Of a stretch of 64,000 nucleotides of DNA, positions 48,401 through 57,534 are shown one piece after another (positions within the stretch are counted from its first letter, which is position 1; each line of letters starts with the position of its first letter). Source of the stretch: Dryas octopetala (taxonomy: Eukaryota; Streptophyta; Magnoliopsida; Rosales; Rosaceae); NCBI GenBank assembly GCA_963921425.1, contig OY992838.1:4340001-4404000 (forward strand). The letters are read 5' to 3'. Position numbers and translations under genes: made by a program. Under the pieces are notes generated by a model. That model saw nothing but the letters and a program-made list of their open reading frames with translations, had not been told where the DNA came from and made no database searches.

Positions 48401-50613
48401 TTAGGACTTCCTAAAACATCAAAGGGACATGACAGCATCTTTGTAGTGGTGGATCGATTCTCCAAAATGGCACATTTTATTCCATGCTCTAAGACTTTTG
48501 ATGCTTCACATGTGGCTGATTTGTTCTTTAAAGAGGTGGTGAGATTACATGGTGTGCCAACTTCTATTGTTTCGGATAGAGATGTTAAATTTACAGGGCA
48601 TTTTTGGAGAACCCTATGGAGAAAGTTTGGGACTGATCTAAAATATTCTAGCACCTGCCATCCACAAACAGATGGCCAGACTGAAGTGGTAAATCGGAGT
48701 TTAGGGAATTTGTTGAGGTGTTTAGTTGGAAGTCATGTGAAGAGTTGGGATATGATTATTCCACAAGCAGAATTTGCATACAATAATTCAGTTAATCGTA
48801 CTACAAAGAAGACCCCCTTTGAAGCTGCTTATGGGTTGAAACCTCAGCATCTTCTTGACCTAGCACCGCTACCACAAGAAGCAAGGGTGAGTAGAGATGG
48901 AGAAGCTTTTGCAGATCATGTTAAGAGGGTGCACAAAGAAGTGAAGGCTGCCATAAAAGCTAGTAATGACTCCTATGCAGCAGCAGCCAATGAACATCGA
49001 AGGGTCCAAGAATTTGAAGAAGGGGATATGGTTTTAGTGCATCTGAGGCGAGATAGATTTCCAAGAGGCACATACCATAAATTAAAGTCCAAAAAGTTTG
49101 GTCCATGCAAGGTGCTGAAGAAATTCAGCTCAAATGCTTATATGATTGAGCTGCCACCTAACCTTCAAATTAGCCCAATTTTTAATGTTTCTGATTTATA
49201 CTTATTTGAAGGATTTGATGGGGAACCAGTTTCCATAGAGGCACAAATACAACAACTTCCAAAAGCACAACCCGATGTTATTGAAGATGTTTTAGACGTC
49301 AAAGAGGTGAAATCAAGGAGAGGGAACCAGTATCGGCAATTCTTGGTCAAATGGTTGGGAAAACATGCTAGTGAAAGTACATGGATTGCTGAAGAAGAGT
49401 TCAAAAGAATTGACCCAGAGATATATACTGAAGTTGTGAAGACTTTCTCGCCGGAGTCGAGTTCTTTCCAACCCGGTGGAGTTGATGCAGGAGCATCTGC
49501 TAGGGTTTCCAAAATAATTTCCTAGATTGATTAGGAATTTAGGAGTCTAGTTTCTTGATTATTAGATCTTAATTAATAAGGATTTGCCTTTATATTTTCC
49601 TAGTTAGTTTAGGTTTATGCTTTCCTAGTTATCTTAGGTTTATGTTTTCCCTATATAAGCTTAAGGCTTAGGTTATAATAGACAGTTTTTTTTTATGCAA
49701 TATATTTTTCTGATAATTCAGATTTGAGAGTTTCTTTTGGGTTCCTAACCCTAGAACTCATTTATCTACGTTCCAACTTTGATTATATAGCTTTATTCTC
49801 TTCTCTTCCTATTGTTTGTTGCTGGAAGTATTCTCTACAGTGGTTTTTTGCCCTAAAACTACAGCTGGACAGCAGCCTTTGCTCCTGTCCTGCATCAGAA
49901 TTTTATATGCTCTTGAAGTGGACTAAACACTAATTCTAGAATTCTCCATAAGCAAAAGCAATACACAGAGCTTAGAGTTAGAAATAGACAATTCCCAATC
50001 CAATTAAAATGATAGTCAAACTCCAACAAAAAGCAAACAATCTATGACTGTGTATTGCAGAGTATGCATCATCTCACCATGATAGAATCGATTCCGCAGC
50101 CAATTTTATCTTGGGAATTTGGATGATAAGCAAGAAGTCTTTCCACCACAACTTTCTCATCTTCAGTTGATAGAGTCTCACCATCCATATACCTGAAAAC
50201 AACAACAACAACAACAACAAAATCAGGTGGAGAGAGAGAGAGAGAGAGAGAGAGAGGTGCGAGCTACCTCATAAGTCATACCTGTCAGAATGGAGAATCT
50301 CTTTGGCGAGCAAAACGACGGGCTCGATGTCGTTCAGTATCTCCCCTTCCTTATCCTTCCATTTGCAGTCGTCAGGGTCGCCCCACCTCGGGTACTTGGG
50401 CGGCTCCTTCACGCTCAACACTCCGTTTAGCGTGGGGTTGTTCTCAGAGGACACGCCCTCCGGCTCCGCCCGAGTCGACTCGCTCGCGGCGGTGCACCAC
50501 GCCCTGGCACCCGGCGCCAGCAGCGCAACGCCAAGGCCTTGTGGGTGGTGGAGTCGGTGGCGGAGGAACGATATGCCTCTGAGAAGCATAGGATTAAGTC
50601 TCATAGTGGCCAT
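42499..50613 (-). CDS. DCL-like (DUF3223) organelle protein, gene split by a retrotransposon-filled intron
   Basis: Three minus-strand exons, 50613-50282, 50192-50078 and 42723-42499, join in frame through GT-AG junctions (phase 2, then phase 0) to give 223 residues, about the family length. The first 40 or so residues are Arg, Leu and Ala-rich with almost no acid (MATMRLNPMLLRG...), a mitochondrial or plastid presequence. The DUF3223 domain follows: YMDGETLSTEDEKVV, LLAYHPNSQDKIGCGID, then, across intron 2, VDRHPQFIHSRCLFV, GVWIDFSYQKCLRAYI and KYPSHAERFIREHF. DCL proteins act in plastid development and organelle rRNA processing (family knowledge). Intron 2 is 7354 bases and contains the gypsy element at 44391-49897; without it the intron would be about 1.84 kb. 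The C-terminal 15 or so residues are less conserved. Confidence 0.9.
44391..44805 (+). repeat. 5' LTR of the gypsy element
   Basis: 415 bases with TG..CA-type ends inside a short inverted repeat (TGATGCAGGA / TCCTGCATCA). A TATATAA box lies at 44560-44566. Confidence 0.97.
44560..44566 (+). promoter_or_regulatory. TATA box in the 5' LTR
   Basis: CCCTATATAAGC in the middle of the LTR marks the likely U3/R boundary region. The same box is present in the 3' LTR. Confidence 0.6.
44808..44819 (+). other. Primer-binding site (initiator Met-tRNA)
   Basis: TGGTATCAGAGC begins two bases after the 5' LTR. It is complementary to the 3' end of plant initiator Met-tRNA and primes minus-strand DNA synthesis. 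Confidence 0.92.
44839..46407 (+). CDS. Gypsy gag and protease portion (frame broken at its end)
   Basis: A 522-codon frame from an ATG just after the primer site. The middle holds the retrotransposon gag domain (DYLDWEASLENYFEW, LQWWKRVEE and related blocks). A CCHC knuckle, CFTCGEKGHTSYGC, follows at about residues 353-366, then an aspartic protease region with ILDGGSSENIIS. The frame loses register near base 46350: beyond that point the residues no longer fit the family, and the frame ends at TGA (46405-46407). Gag packages element RNA and protease would process the polyprotein. As written, protease is not joined to reverse transcriptase. Confidence 0.92.
   Translation: MAGRGRGPGRGNHAQQAEMAEIRHMIGELSRAVQTLQHQERAAVCMERPEDDRNPSDMSEGNHEDDATEAGGHNPFYAARNQENPGHGRLEERLVRALDLNGGGIKIEVSDFYGKMHAEDYLDWEASLENYFEWKPMDEDRKVLFVKLKLKSTALQWWKRVEEQRSRQGKPKINTWEHMKAKLRKQFLPADYTMELYEKFHALKQREMSVDEYTSEFNNLSIRVGLHESTEQMTSRYLAGLHQSVRDEMGVVRLFNLEDARQYALMAEKRVLRRAVRRPNSGGVWQRNPAAVRGVRSDQIANSSVRTSGGNVVGAERIDKGKEIPRFVPHNNAGVSSSRATSMSQVRCFTCGEKGHTSYGCPQKRVNFAEVEDEEIAISDPIFDEYDKEEEVIDLLPAKGESLVVRRVLTTPKVEEEDWRRHNIFRTRVLCGGKVCNVILDGGSSENIISKEAAEKLKLPIEKHPNPYKVAWFRKGNEVPVTSRCLVKFTMGNTIDDEALCDIVPWMHVIFSKDGLGYLIKT
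46404..48200 (+). pseudogene. Gypsy reverse transcriptase and RNase H portion (frame-shifted)
   Basis: A 598-codon frame in a different register from gag. Reverse transcriptase blocks appear in order: RMCVDSRAINKIT, KIDLRSGYHQIR, MPFGLSNAPSTF and the catalytic YFDDILIYS. RNase H follows with ECDASHTGIGAVL, SDHQALRYL and KVADALSR. Upstream in this frame a TAA at 46374-46376 separates it from protease, and the frame leaves the homologous register near 48110, giving about 30 unrelated residues at the end. Its ATG overlaps the gag stop as ATGA. Translation of this part would need reinitiation or would not occur. Confidence 0.92.
48089..49525 (+). pseudogene. Gypsy integrase and chromodomain portion (frame-shifted)
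   Basis: A third register carries the last part of pol. The first six or so residues are from the wrong frame; homology begins near base 48105. The HHCC zinc-binding region spans ELHGNGLGGHF to CQIC. The catalytic core contains SMDFVLGLP, SDRDVKF and the QTDGQTEVVNRS segment, giving the DDE triad. Near the end a chromodomain is visible (EDVLDVKEVKSRRG, FLVKWLGK, STWIAEEEF). Chromodomains guide insertion to certain chromatin. The frame ends inside the 3' LTR, which is usual for short elements of this type. Confidence 0.92.
49483..49897 (+). repeat. 3' LTR of the gypsy element
   Basis: 415 bases, reading the same as the 5' LTR throughout. It is followed immediately by the GAATT target duplication. 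Confidence 0.97.
50198..50257. repeat. AAC then AG microsatellites in intron 1 of the DCL-like gene
   Basis: About eight AAC units (50198-50221) are followed by about thirteen AG units (50231-50257), all within the 89-base intron 1. These low-complexity tracts make up most of this short intron. Confidence 0.85.
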
Positions 50614-53600
50614 TTTCTCATAATCTCATTTCATGCTTTGAATGGCGGCAGTGCATCGAGGATCATGGTAGTGACTCTACCAGTGACTAGTCATTCATGG
50701 CGGTGGACTTTTAGTCAAATTCTCATCTTTCTTTGCTTCTTCCTTTTTTTGCTCTTTTTTATCTACAGGCCCATATACCATTAACTTCAAAGCTGATTCT
50801 TGAGGCCCAATTACTCATGGTGGGCAACTCAGGCCCATCTATTATCAATCACGTATTTCAACTTCTCTTGTCTCAGTGCGCAGTTTGTAAACCCAAGATG
50901 AAAAAAATTCAAATTCGTGGCCCATTCTGCCTGGAATTTTGGATTGGAGCAGTCAAAATTAGGGGTGGACATAACCCACCCGACCCAACCTGACCTTAAA
51001 AAAATTAAATATTCACATGTCTAGTTTCTCATCTCACCTTGTTTAGAATGGTCAAAGGCTCAAAGCAATGGGAACTCATCTCACCTTTCCTAGTTTCATG
51101 TCCTATGTTCTTTAATATCATAATAAGTTAATATTAATTTTTCACATGACTTTATTCTTTAATATATTAAGATTAATGTTTCACATATATGGCTTTTTTG
51201 TTTTATATGTGATTATAATTGTTCCACTGTAAAAGCAGGTATGCACGAAATTGAGTTTATGTGTAGAAAATAGAAATATTAATTTTATAACTTAAATAGA
51301 ATTTCATTCATTTTAAATTTGGGCCTAAATTTTAATTGTATTTTTAGACATGTCCAAACCGACCAAGCCAACCCAACTTTAATTGGTTTGGTTTGGTTCA
51401 GTTGTTTCACCTTCATTGGGTTGGTTTGGTTTGAAAAATCACCAATTCGAAGGCATTGGTTTGGTCTACAGTTTAGGGGCTAAACCGAACCAAACTGGCC
51501 CATTGAAGGAGAGAGAAAGAGATAAGAGAAAAAGACAAATACAGAGAGATAGGAGTACAATGAAAGAGAAAAAGGAAGAAGAAGGTAAATTTCCAGCTTC
51601 ATTAGATGCTCTGTTTTTATTAGAATTTAAAGTTAGTTTAGATTACTGGTTTTAACGAGGTTTATATACTGATTAAAGAGGTTTATAGGATCACAAACAT
51701 CGTAGGAATTGAAGAATAGTTGAAGGAATTTTTGGTGGTGCTTTACCAAGCGCTCAATGAACAATATGAATTTTTAGGATCGGTTGAGATTTGACTTAAC
51801 TTTGTTTCTTATTTTGGCTTTCTAATTAAAACACTCTAATATCAATTAAAATATGTTTGAGGGATCAACATCTTACTCTTATTTGTCTTTAATACTAACA
51901 CAATCAGTTTAGCTTCATCTCATATTCACATAATAGTAAACCGCTAAGTGTCATGTTAAATTTGTATAGTTTAACTTTTTCCATCCTCATTCCTCAACCC
52001 TAATACATATGTAGTATGTTTGTGGATAAATCCACCGGCCTAATTCGACTAATGACAAATTGTCAGGTAGCCTAACCAAGCATCTCATTTGGCACATTGA
52101 CTTTTCAATAGAGGAAGAACATGTTAGCACATAAAACTGGGCCTCGAGCCAACCACCTGATGACGTCTTGGGCCATCTTTTGGATCCCGCATTAAAGAGT
52201 TTGAAGATGGAGGCCCATTTAAATATCAGTGGAAGCATAAGCAGCTCCCAAGAGAATAAGCTCATCGGCCAATTGCTCCTTGGTCCAATGGCCCATCAGA
52301 TACCTATACAAGGCCCATTTGCCTACTTAACCCAAAGGCCCATTTATTTTCTTCTATAATGCCGAGGTCAGCCCATTTAAAGGGTTAAGGACTCCTTTTC
52401 TTCTACATTTTTTTACATAAATCTGATGTACAATGTAACCTTTAGAAATACAAAGAAATACAAACAAAAACTATGTAGATGTAGCTCAAATTGGGTGAAC
52501 CACCATAAACTGTTGGTGTTCTTAATTTTCTTTGGTTGGAATCTCTTTTGTTCTATTGATGTACGGTTTTTTGCATCAACATAGTCACTAAACCATACTC
52601 GTAAGATACACATCCAGGTTTTTATTGCATCTGAGTAACAGAGCTCAAGAGTATTATTAATGGTTAGCTAACTTAGCTTTGGTACTATTTCTCCCCTTAC
52701 TATCATCTACCAACTCCGTTCTCCCTTATAAGAATTTGTAATCATAAGTTCATAACTTTCTTTTACTTTTTTTTTTCTTATATATCCACCACACGGGTTC
52801 TGGTATAACAGTGCACACTAGACTACTATTAGGAACAACTAACCATACATTGTATGATAAAAATATGATCCCATACTTGTATGTTGGCAATTAAATATTC
52901 TTAAGGAAAATGCTATTTGTTCAATTAGTCTTTTTCGATTTACATGTTCATACAATAATTTTTTCATATATACATTAGATTTTATACGAAATAAATAAAA
53001 TATTATAAAAGTTTAGACAATTAGCATTTTCTTATCCTTAATTAACTTTATTAAATAAATTATGATAATTTTAGCATTTTATAGAGTAAATTAAAGATAA
53101 CTCTAGTCAAAGAAAAGAACAAAAATACTTCCTGTTTTAAGGAAAATTAAGTATTTTAAATTATAAAAAAATTTTAATGGGGGTATTTGATTAAGAATAT
53201 ATTACATGTTAGCTTTAATTTTATTATGATCATCATTAAATTGTGATCATTATGAAATCGTAGTAGTGCAGCTACTGCTGAGATGATTCATTAGGACTCG
53301 AGAGATGGATAATGGAAGAAGGTATGCATTTTCTTTCTCTCTTTTTTTTTTTTTATTTCCCGGATTTTAAAATTCCATTATCGATCATTTGTGAGAGCGG
53401 AGAACGTTTGAATTGAATTCATTAACACATCGTAGACGACTCCCCTGAATTGTCGCTATCTCCCACTAACTTTAGATACATTTTTTTACATGGCCAAAAA
53501 AAAAAGATACATTTTTTTAAGATAATTTACTAATTTTAATTTTGAATAGTTTAACTTTAATTGATCATTTCCATTTCTACGACTCCGACTGGACCAATAA

Positions 53601-53944
53601 ACAGGCTGAAATTAAAATCAGGATGAAGGGACCACAAGTGTTAAAAACGAGCAATAGGAAAGAGTCCACGATAATCAAATGAAAACGCCCGCTTTTGATT
53701 TTTCCTCCCCAAGTGGGAGATGACTATTCCATTTCCCAAACACCAAAAAAGTTGACAGAAAAAGCGAAATGACAATCGGATTTCAAGTCCGCCCCTGAAA
53801 CAATTTGGGACGAAGAGAGAGAGAGAGAGAGAGGTTGCGACTGGCTCAAAAACTCAAAAGCAGCACCACTACTCTACGGTGTTCTCCACGATTAACAACG
53901 CTGAGGTGGCGAACCTCTACCGTTAATTTCCGTGTGGTTCGTGG
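50614..53944. other. Intergenic region between the DCL-like and F-box genes
   Basis: No gene is seen. At 50960-51480 there is a stretch with repeated CCAACC/GGTTTGGTT phrases, and a hAT-like end TTAGGGGTGGAC at about 50961 whose partner I could not find. The piece 52140-52380 has several GGCCCAT phrases. The final 130 bases carry a GA run and are the probable 5' UTR of the F-box gene. Confidence 0.5.
53815..53833. repeat. GA microsatellite in the F-box 5' UTR region
   Basis: About nine GA units about 115 bases before the F-box gene ATG. Confidence 0.8.
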
Positions 53945-55537
53945 ATGGGCCAGTCAGCTTCGGCGGCCGCAATTCCAAGCCGCCGCGTAAACAACCACAG
54001 TCATCGGCCCAAGTCCAAGTCCTCGGCGCTGATCTCCCCGATGCTCTCCGACGAATCCGATGAGATCGTCGACGAGTTATCCGACTACATCTCCGATCTT
54101 CCAGACGAGTGCCTGGCCTGCATTTTTCAGTCCCTCGGCTCCGGCGACCGGAAACAGTGCTCTCTGGTCTGTCGCCGGTGGCTGAGGATCGAGGGACAGA
54201 GCCGTCACCGTCTCTCCCTCAACGCCCGATCAGATCTCCTCCCAATCATCCCTTTCCTCTTCTCCCGCTTCGACGCAGTCAACAAACTCGCCCTCAAATG
54301 CGACCGCAGATCCGTCAGCATCGGCGACGAGGCGCTCATACTCATCTCACTGCGGTGCCGGAACCTCACGCGCTTGAAGCTCCGCGCGTGCCGCGGGTTG
54401 ACCGACGCTGGCATCTCGGCTTTCGCAAAAAACTGTAAGGGCTTGAAGAAGCTGTCGTGTGCATCGTGCACGTTCGGAGCCAAGGGAATGAACGCGTTGC
54501 TCAACAATTGCTCGGCTCTGGAGGAGTTATCGGTGAAGCGGCTCCACGGCATCACCGACGGGTCCGCAGCCGAGCCGATTGGCCCAGGCGTCGCCGCCTC
54601 GTCGCTCAAAACAATCTGCCTCAAAGAACTTTACAACGGACAATGTTTCGGGCCGCTTATTACCGGCGCGAAGAAACTGCGGACTCTGAAGCTTTTCCGG
54701 TGCTCTGGGGATTGGGATAAGCTTCTCCAAGTTATCGCGGAGCGAGTCACGTCCATGGTTGAGATCCATCTGGAAAAGCTTCAGGTTAGCGATATAGGCC
54801 TCGCCGCAATCTCCAATTGCTTGGATCTGGAAATTTTACATCTTGTCAAGACCCCTGAATGCACCAATGTGGGGTTGGTCTCCGTAGCCGAACGCTGCAA
54901 GCTCTTGCGTAAGCTCCACATCGACGGATGGAAGGCGAACCGGGTCGGCGACGAGGGCTTGGTTGCGGTGGCCAAGAGTTGCCCCAACCTGCAAGAATTG
55001 GTTCTCATCGGAGTGAATCCGACGAAAGTGAGCTTGGAGACTTTGGCCTCCAACTGCCCGAATCTAGAGCGGTTGGCATTGTGCGGAAGCGATACCGTTG
55101 GTGATGCTGAGATTTCGTGCATTGCCGAGAAATGTGTGGCGTTGAAGAAGCTTTGCATTAAGAGCTGCCCTGTGTCCGACGTCGGGCTCGAAGCGCTTGC
55201 CAATGGGTGCCCCAACATGGTGAAAGTGAAGGTGAAGAAGTGCAGAGGAGTAACCCTAGAGGGTGCGGATTCGTTGAGGACAAGTAGGCCTTCATTGGCT
55301 GTGAATTTAGATACCGGCGAACCCCTCCCAGACGCCAGTGCCAGTGACGGCGGGGTACCCGAAAACAATGCCATCATCGAATACCATCCACCACCACCAT
55401 TTCCTGATATTGCGTCCAGCAGCAGTGGCAGTGCGGGACGACCTACAACGACGTCGTTTAAGTCAAGGTTAGGCATTTTAACTGGGAGGAGTTTTGTGGC
55501 TTGCACTCTGAGAAGGTGGGCAAGTCGGAGTAGTTAG
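53945..55537 (+). CDS. F-box/LRR protein of the VFB/SKIP2 type
   Basis: An intronless frame of 530 residues. It starts MGQSAS, a possible N-myristoylation signal also seen in this family. The F-box lies at about residues 46-90 (SDLPDECLACIFQSL, CSLVCRRWL). Some twelve leucine-rich repeats of the AMN1/GRR1 type follow, for example LTRLKLRACRGLTDAGI, LEELSVKRLHGITDG and LKKLCIKSCPVSDVGLEAL. A Ser/Pro-rich tail and a basic C-terminus complete it. The F-box docks to SKP1/ASK in an SCF ubiquitin ligase and the repeats choose the target. VFB proteins affect auxin-linked growth and lateral roots (family knowledge). The coding sequence is GC-rich compared with its flanks, as for other intronless genes here. 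Confidence 0.96.
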   Translation: MGQSASAAAIPSRRVNNHSHRPKSKSSALISPMLSDESDEIVDELSDYISDLPDECLACIFQSLGSGDRKQCSLVCRRWLRIEGQSRHRLSLNARSDLLPIIPFLFSRFDAVNKLALKCDRRSVSIGDEALILISLRCRNLTRLKLRACRGLTDAGISAFAKNCKGLKKLSCASCTFGAKGMNALLNNCSALEELSVKRLHGITDGSAAEPIGPGVAASSLKTICLKELYNGQCFGPLITGAKKLRTLKLFRCSGDWDKLLQVIAERVTSMVEIHLEKLQVSDIGLAAISNCLDLEILHLVKTPECTNVGLVSVAERCKLLRKLHIDGWKANRVGDEGLVAVAKSCPNLQELVLIGVNPTKVSLETLASNCPNLERLALCGSDTVGDAEISCIAEKCVALKKLCIKSCPVSDVGLEALANGCPNMVKVKVKKCRGVTLEGADSLRTSRPSLAVNLDTGEPLPDASASDGGVPENNAIIEYHPPPPFPDIASSSSGSAGRPTTTSFKSRLGILTGRSFVACTLRRWASRSS

Positions 55538-57534
55538 TTTATTGAACCAAACAGAAGCTAAGCTGCCAGACTTTTTTTATTCAAAAAAAGAAACTCCAGG
55601 AACTCTGCTCCTTGCTCGTTTTTTTTTTCGCTGTATTGTTTTGATTCTGACTTTTATGTACTTAATTTATGCTGTGTGCTGTTCATTGCCTTTTGTCAAT
55701 TCAATTTCATCACTTCTTTTTTCATTTGTTTTTGGGTTTCTTTGCTGCTCAAGCTTCTTCTTTTAACGCCATTTTTAACATGTCCCATGTGTAATACAGT
55801 ACTAGTTAGTACACCATCAAAACTGGCGTGCATCTTTTATCTCTCAATGCTTCCTCGTCATAAGATAAAACTGGGTATGGAGATGTTAACTGTTGCAATT
55901 CCAATCAGGAGTTGAAGTGCAAGTCAGGGTCGATTCTTTTGAAGCTTTTCTTTTATTTGTAGAAAATATGAAAGGACAATTCCTATGTGGCTTGTATGAA
56001 TGGGATTCTCTGATTTTTGTATTACTCAAACCTCTGTAAAATATGGTTATTGATTACTGTGGTGATGCTCCACCAAATTATATTTGCTATGATTCTAAGG
56101 TTTGCAGTATGATTTAGATTAACCGGAGCTGGATATTTGAACTCCAGCTCATCTAAAATCATATAAAGATTATGGCGATTCTGCTGTTTGTTGTAAGTAT
56201 TGAACTCCTTCTGGTGTGCCAATGATATATTAATCCAACCAGCCTCCTCTGATACTTACAACTTCTTTTTTCCATCACCTGGGCATGCACACACACACAC
56301 ACACAAGTTGAATAGCCGACATGTGTTGAGAATTGTTCTATGGTTGAGATGTGTAACAAGGTGGGTTTTTAATGTTGGTGGTGGTCTTGAACTTGCTGAG
56401 AATGGCATGTTACACCACATCTGCTGTTATGCTGGCCAAGAACAATATTTTCACTGGATCCTGTTATTCTGCTAATGGCTTGACACTTTCTTTTACTAGT
56501 TTAAGAACTGATTTTCGACTAATTATGGGATGCCTAGGAAACGTACCAAGCCTGTGGTAAGGTTTCTCGACATGTCAAATAATCGAAAGCCTGTGGTTGC
56601 CAGTGTGATATGTGAAAAAGAAGAAAAAGAAACATTATTCTAAAAAGAATCCAAGATGCTAAATCATTTATTCATTTATATTTTGAGGACGCAAATTTTG
56701 TGTCAATTATAGGTTTCAATGTGTTAAGATGGGAAAAGTAGATCCTAAAGAAGCGCTTCTTATGGGAAATTTCACCTTCAAGGACAAACATAAAATAACT
56801 GCTGTTATTGCTATGCTAAGGCCTAACATGGCGAACACCTAAGATGACAGTGCAGTGGTGAAATTCAGTCCAGTTCTTCCAAAAGCCTGCAACAAACAAA
56901 GTTTGAGTTCCAACAGTGTCTCAAATTGCCTGGGAGAAACAAAAACATGATGAAACATCATTTGCTTGTTCTAGACAAGAGGTTGAACCACAGGGTGATG
57001 CAACAAATACTGGACCATGCTTAGACACCAAGGCTTCATCTCATATCAACACAAAACCATAAAGAAATCTGGTCGAAAAAACGTTGTTGAACAACAAAAG
57101 TAAAAAAGAAATCTTGTCTAAAGTATTTGCAAACAAACAAGCATGGTGACATGTAAAGATTAAAGTGACAATGATAAAAGGAGAAACTACATGTTAACTT
57201 TGAAAAAGGAAAAAGAAAAGGTGAATCTACCATAATTTCCCTTAATCTTCATTGTCTGCCAACAAACAAAAAAAATCCAAAGTTCAAATAAAAAGACTAT
57301 CAAATAGATGAATAATGTTATCTCCTTTCTACGAATTGAAGGCTACCGTATACTGTCCTGGTTGCAAGACCTGTAGAAACATATATTAAGCTAAGCTTGA
57401 AAGACTAATGTAATTGGAGGAAATGATCAAATCTTTTCCTTAAGCATTAATTAGTGTCTTTTGCCAACTCCCCTGCTGGAACTGTTGGTATCTTTAAATG
57501 AAGCAAAACTACATTTAACTTGGGCATCTTTCTT
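55538..57534. other. Intergenic region between the F-box and MPDU1 genes
   Basis: The first 300-400 bases are the F-box 3' UTR (T-rich). The two genes converge here. A CA microsatellite lies at 56285-56305. Frames of 60-90 codons show no family features. Confidence 0.55.
56285..56305. repeat. CA microsatellite
   Basis: About ten CA units in the convergent intergenic region. Confidence 0.85.

Larger units (their letters stand above)
44391..49897 (+). mobile_element. Complete Ty3/gypsy chromovirus LTR retrotransposon (5507 bases)
   Basis: Two LTRs of 415 bases (44391-44805 and 49483-49897), both running from TGATGCAGGAGC to GTCCTGCATCA, show no difference when read side by side. The 5-base target duplication GAATT (44386-44390 and 49898-49902) is perfect. 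A Met-tRNA primer site follows the left LTR. Internal order is gag, protease, reverse transcriptase, RNase H, integrase, chromodomain: the Ty3/gypsy order with the chromovirus hallmark. Size and LTR length suit the Reina-like clade, but this is inference. It sits antisense in intron 2 of the DCL-like gene. The coding region is broken in at least three places (see the three coding entries). Confidence 0.97.

Noticed and set aside
50961..51480. Possible hAT element starting TTAGGGGTGGAC
   Set aside because: I could find neither a matching inverted end nor an 8-base duplication, so it cannot be bounded.
54205..55506. Long minus-strand frames under the F-box gene (139 and 241 codons)
   Set aside because: Antisense shadows of GC-rich coding sequence; the plus-strand frame has full F-box and LRR features.
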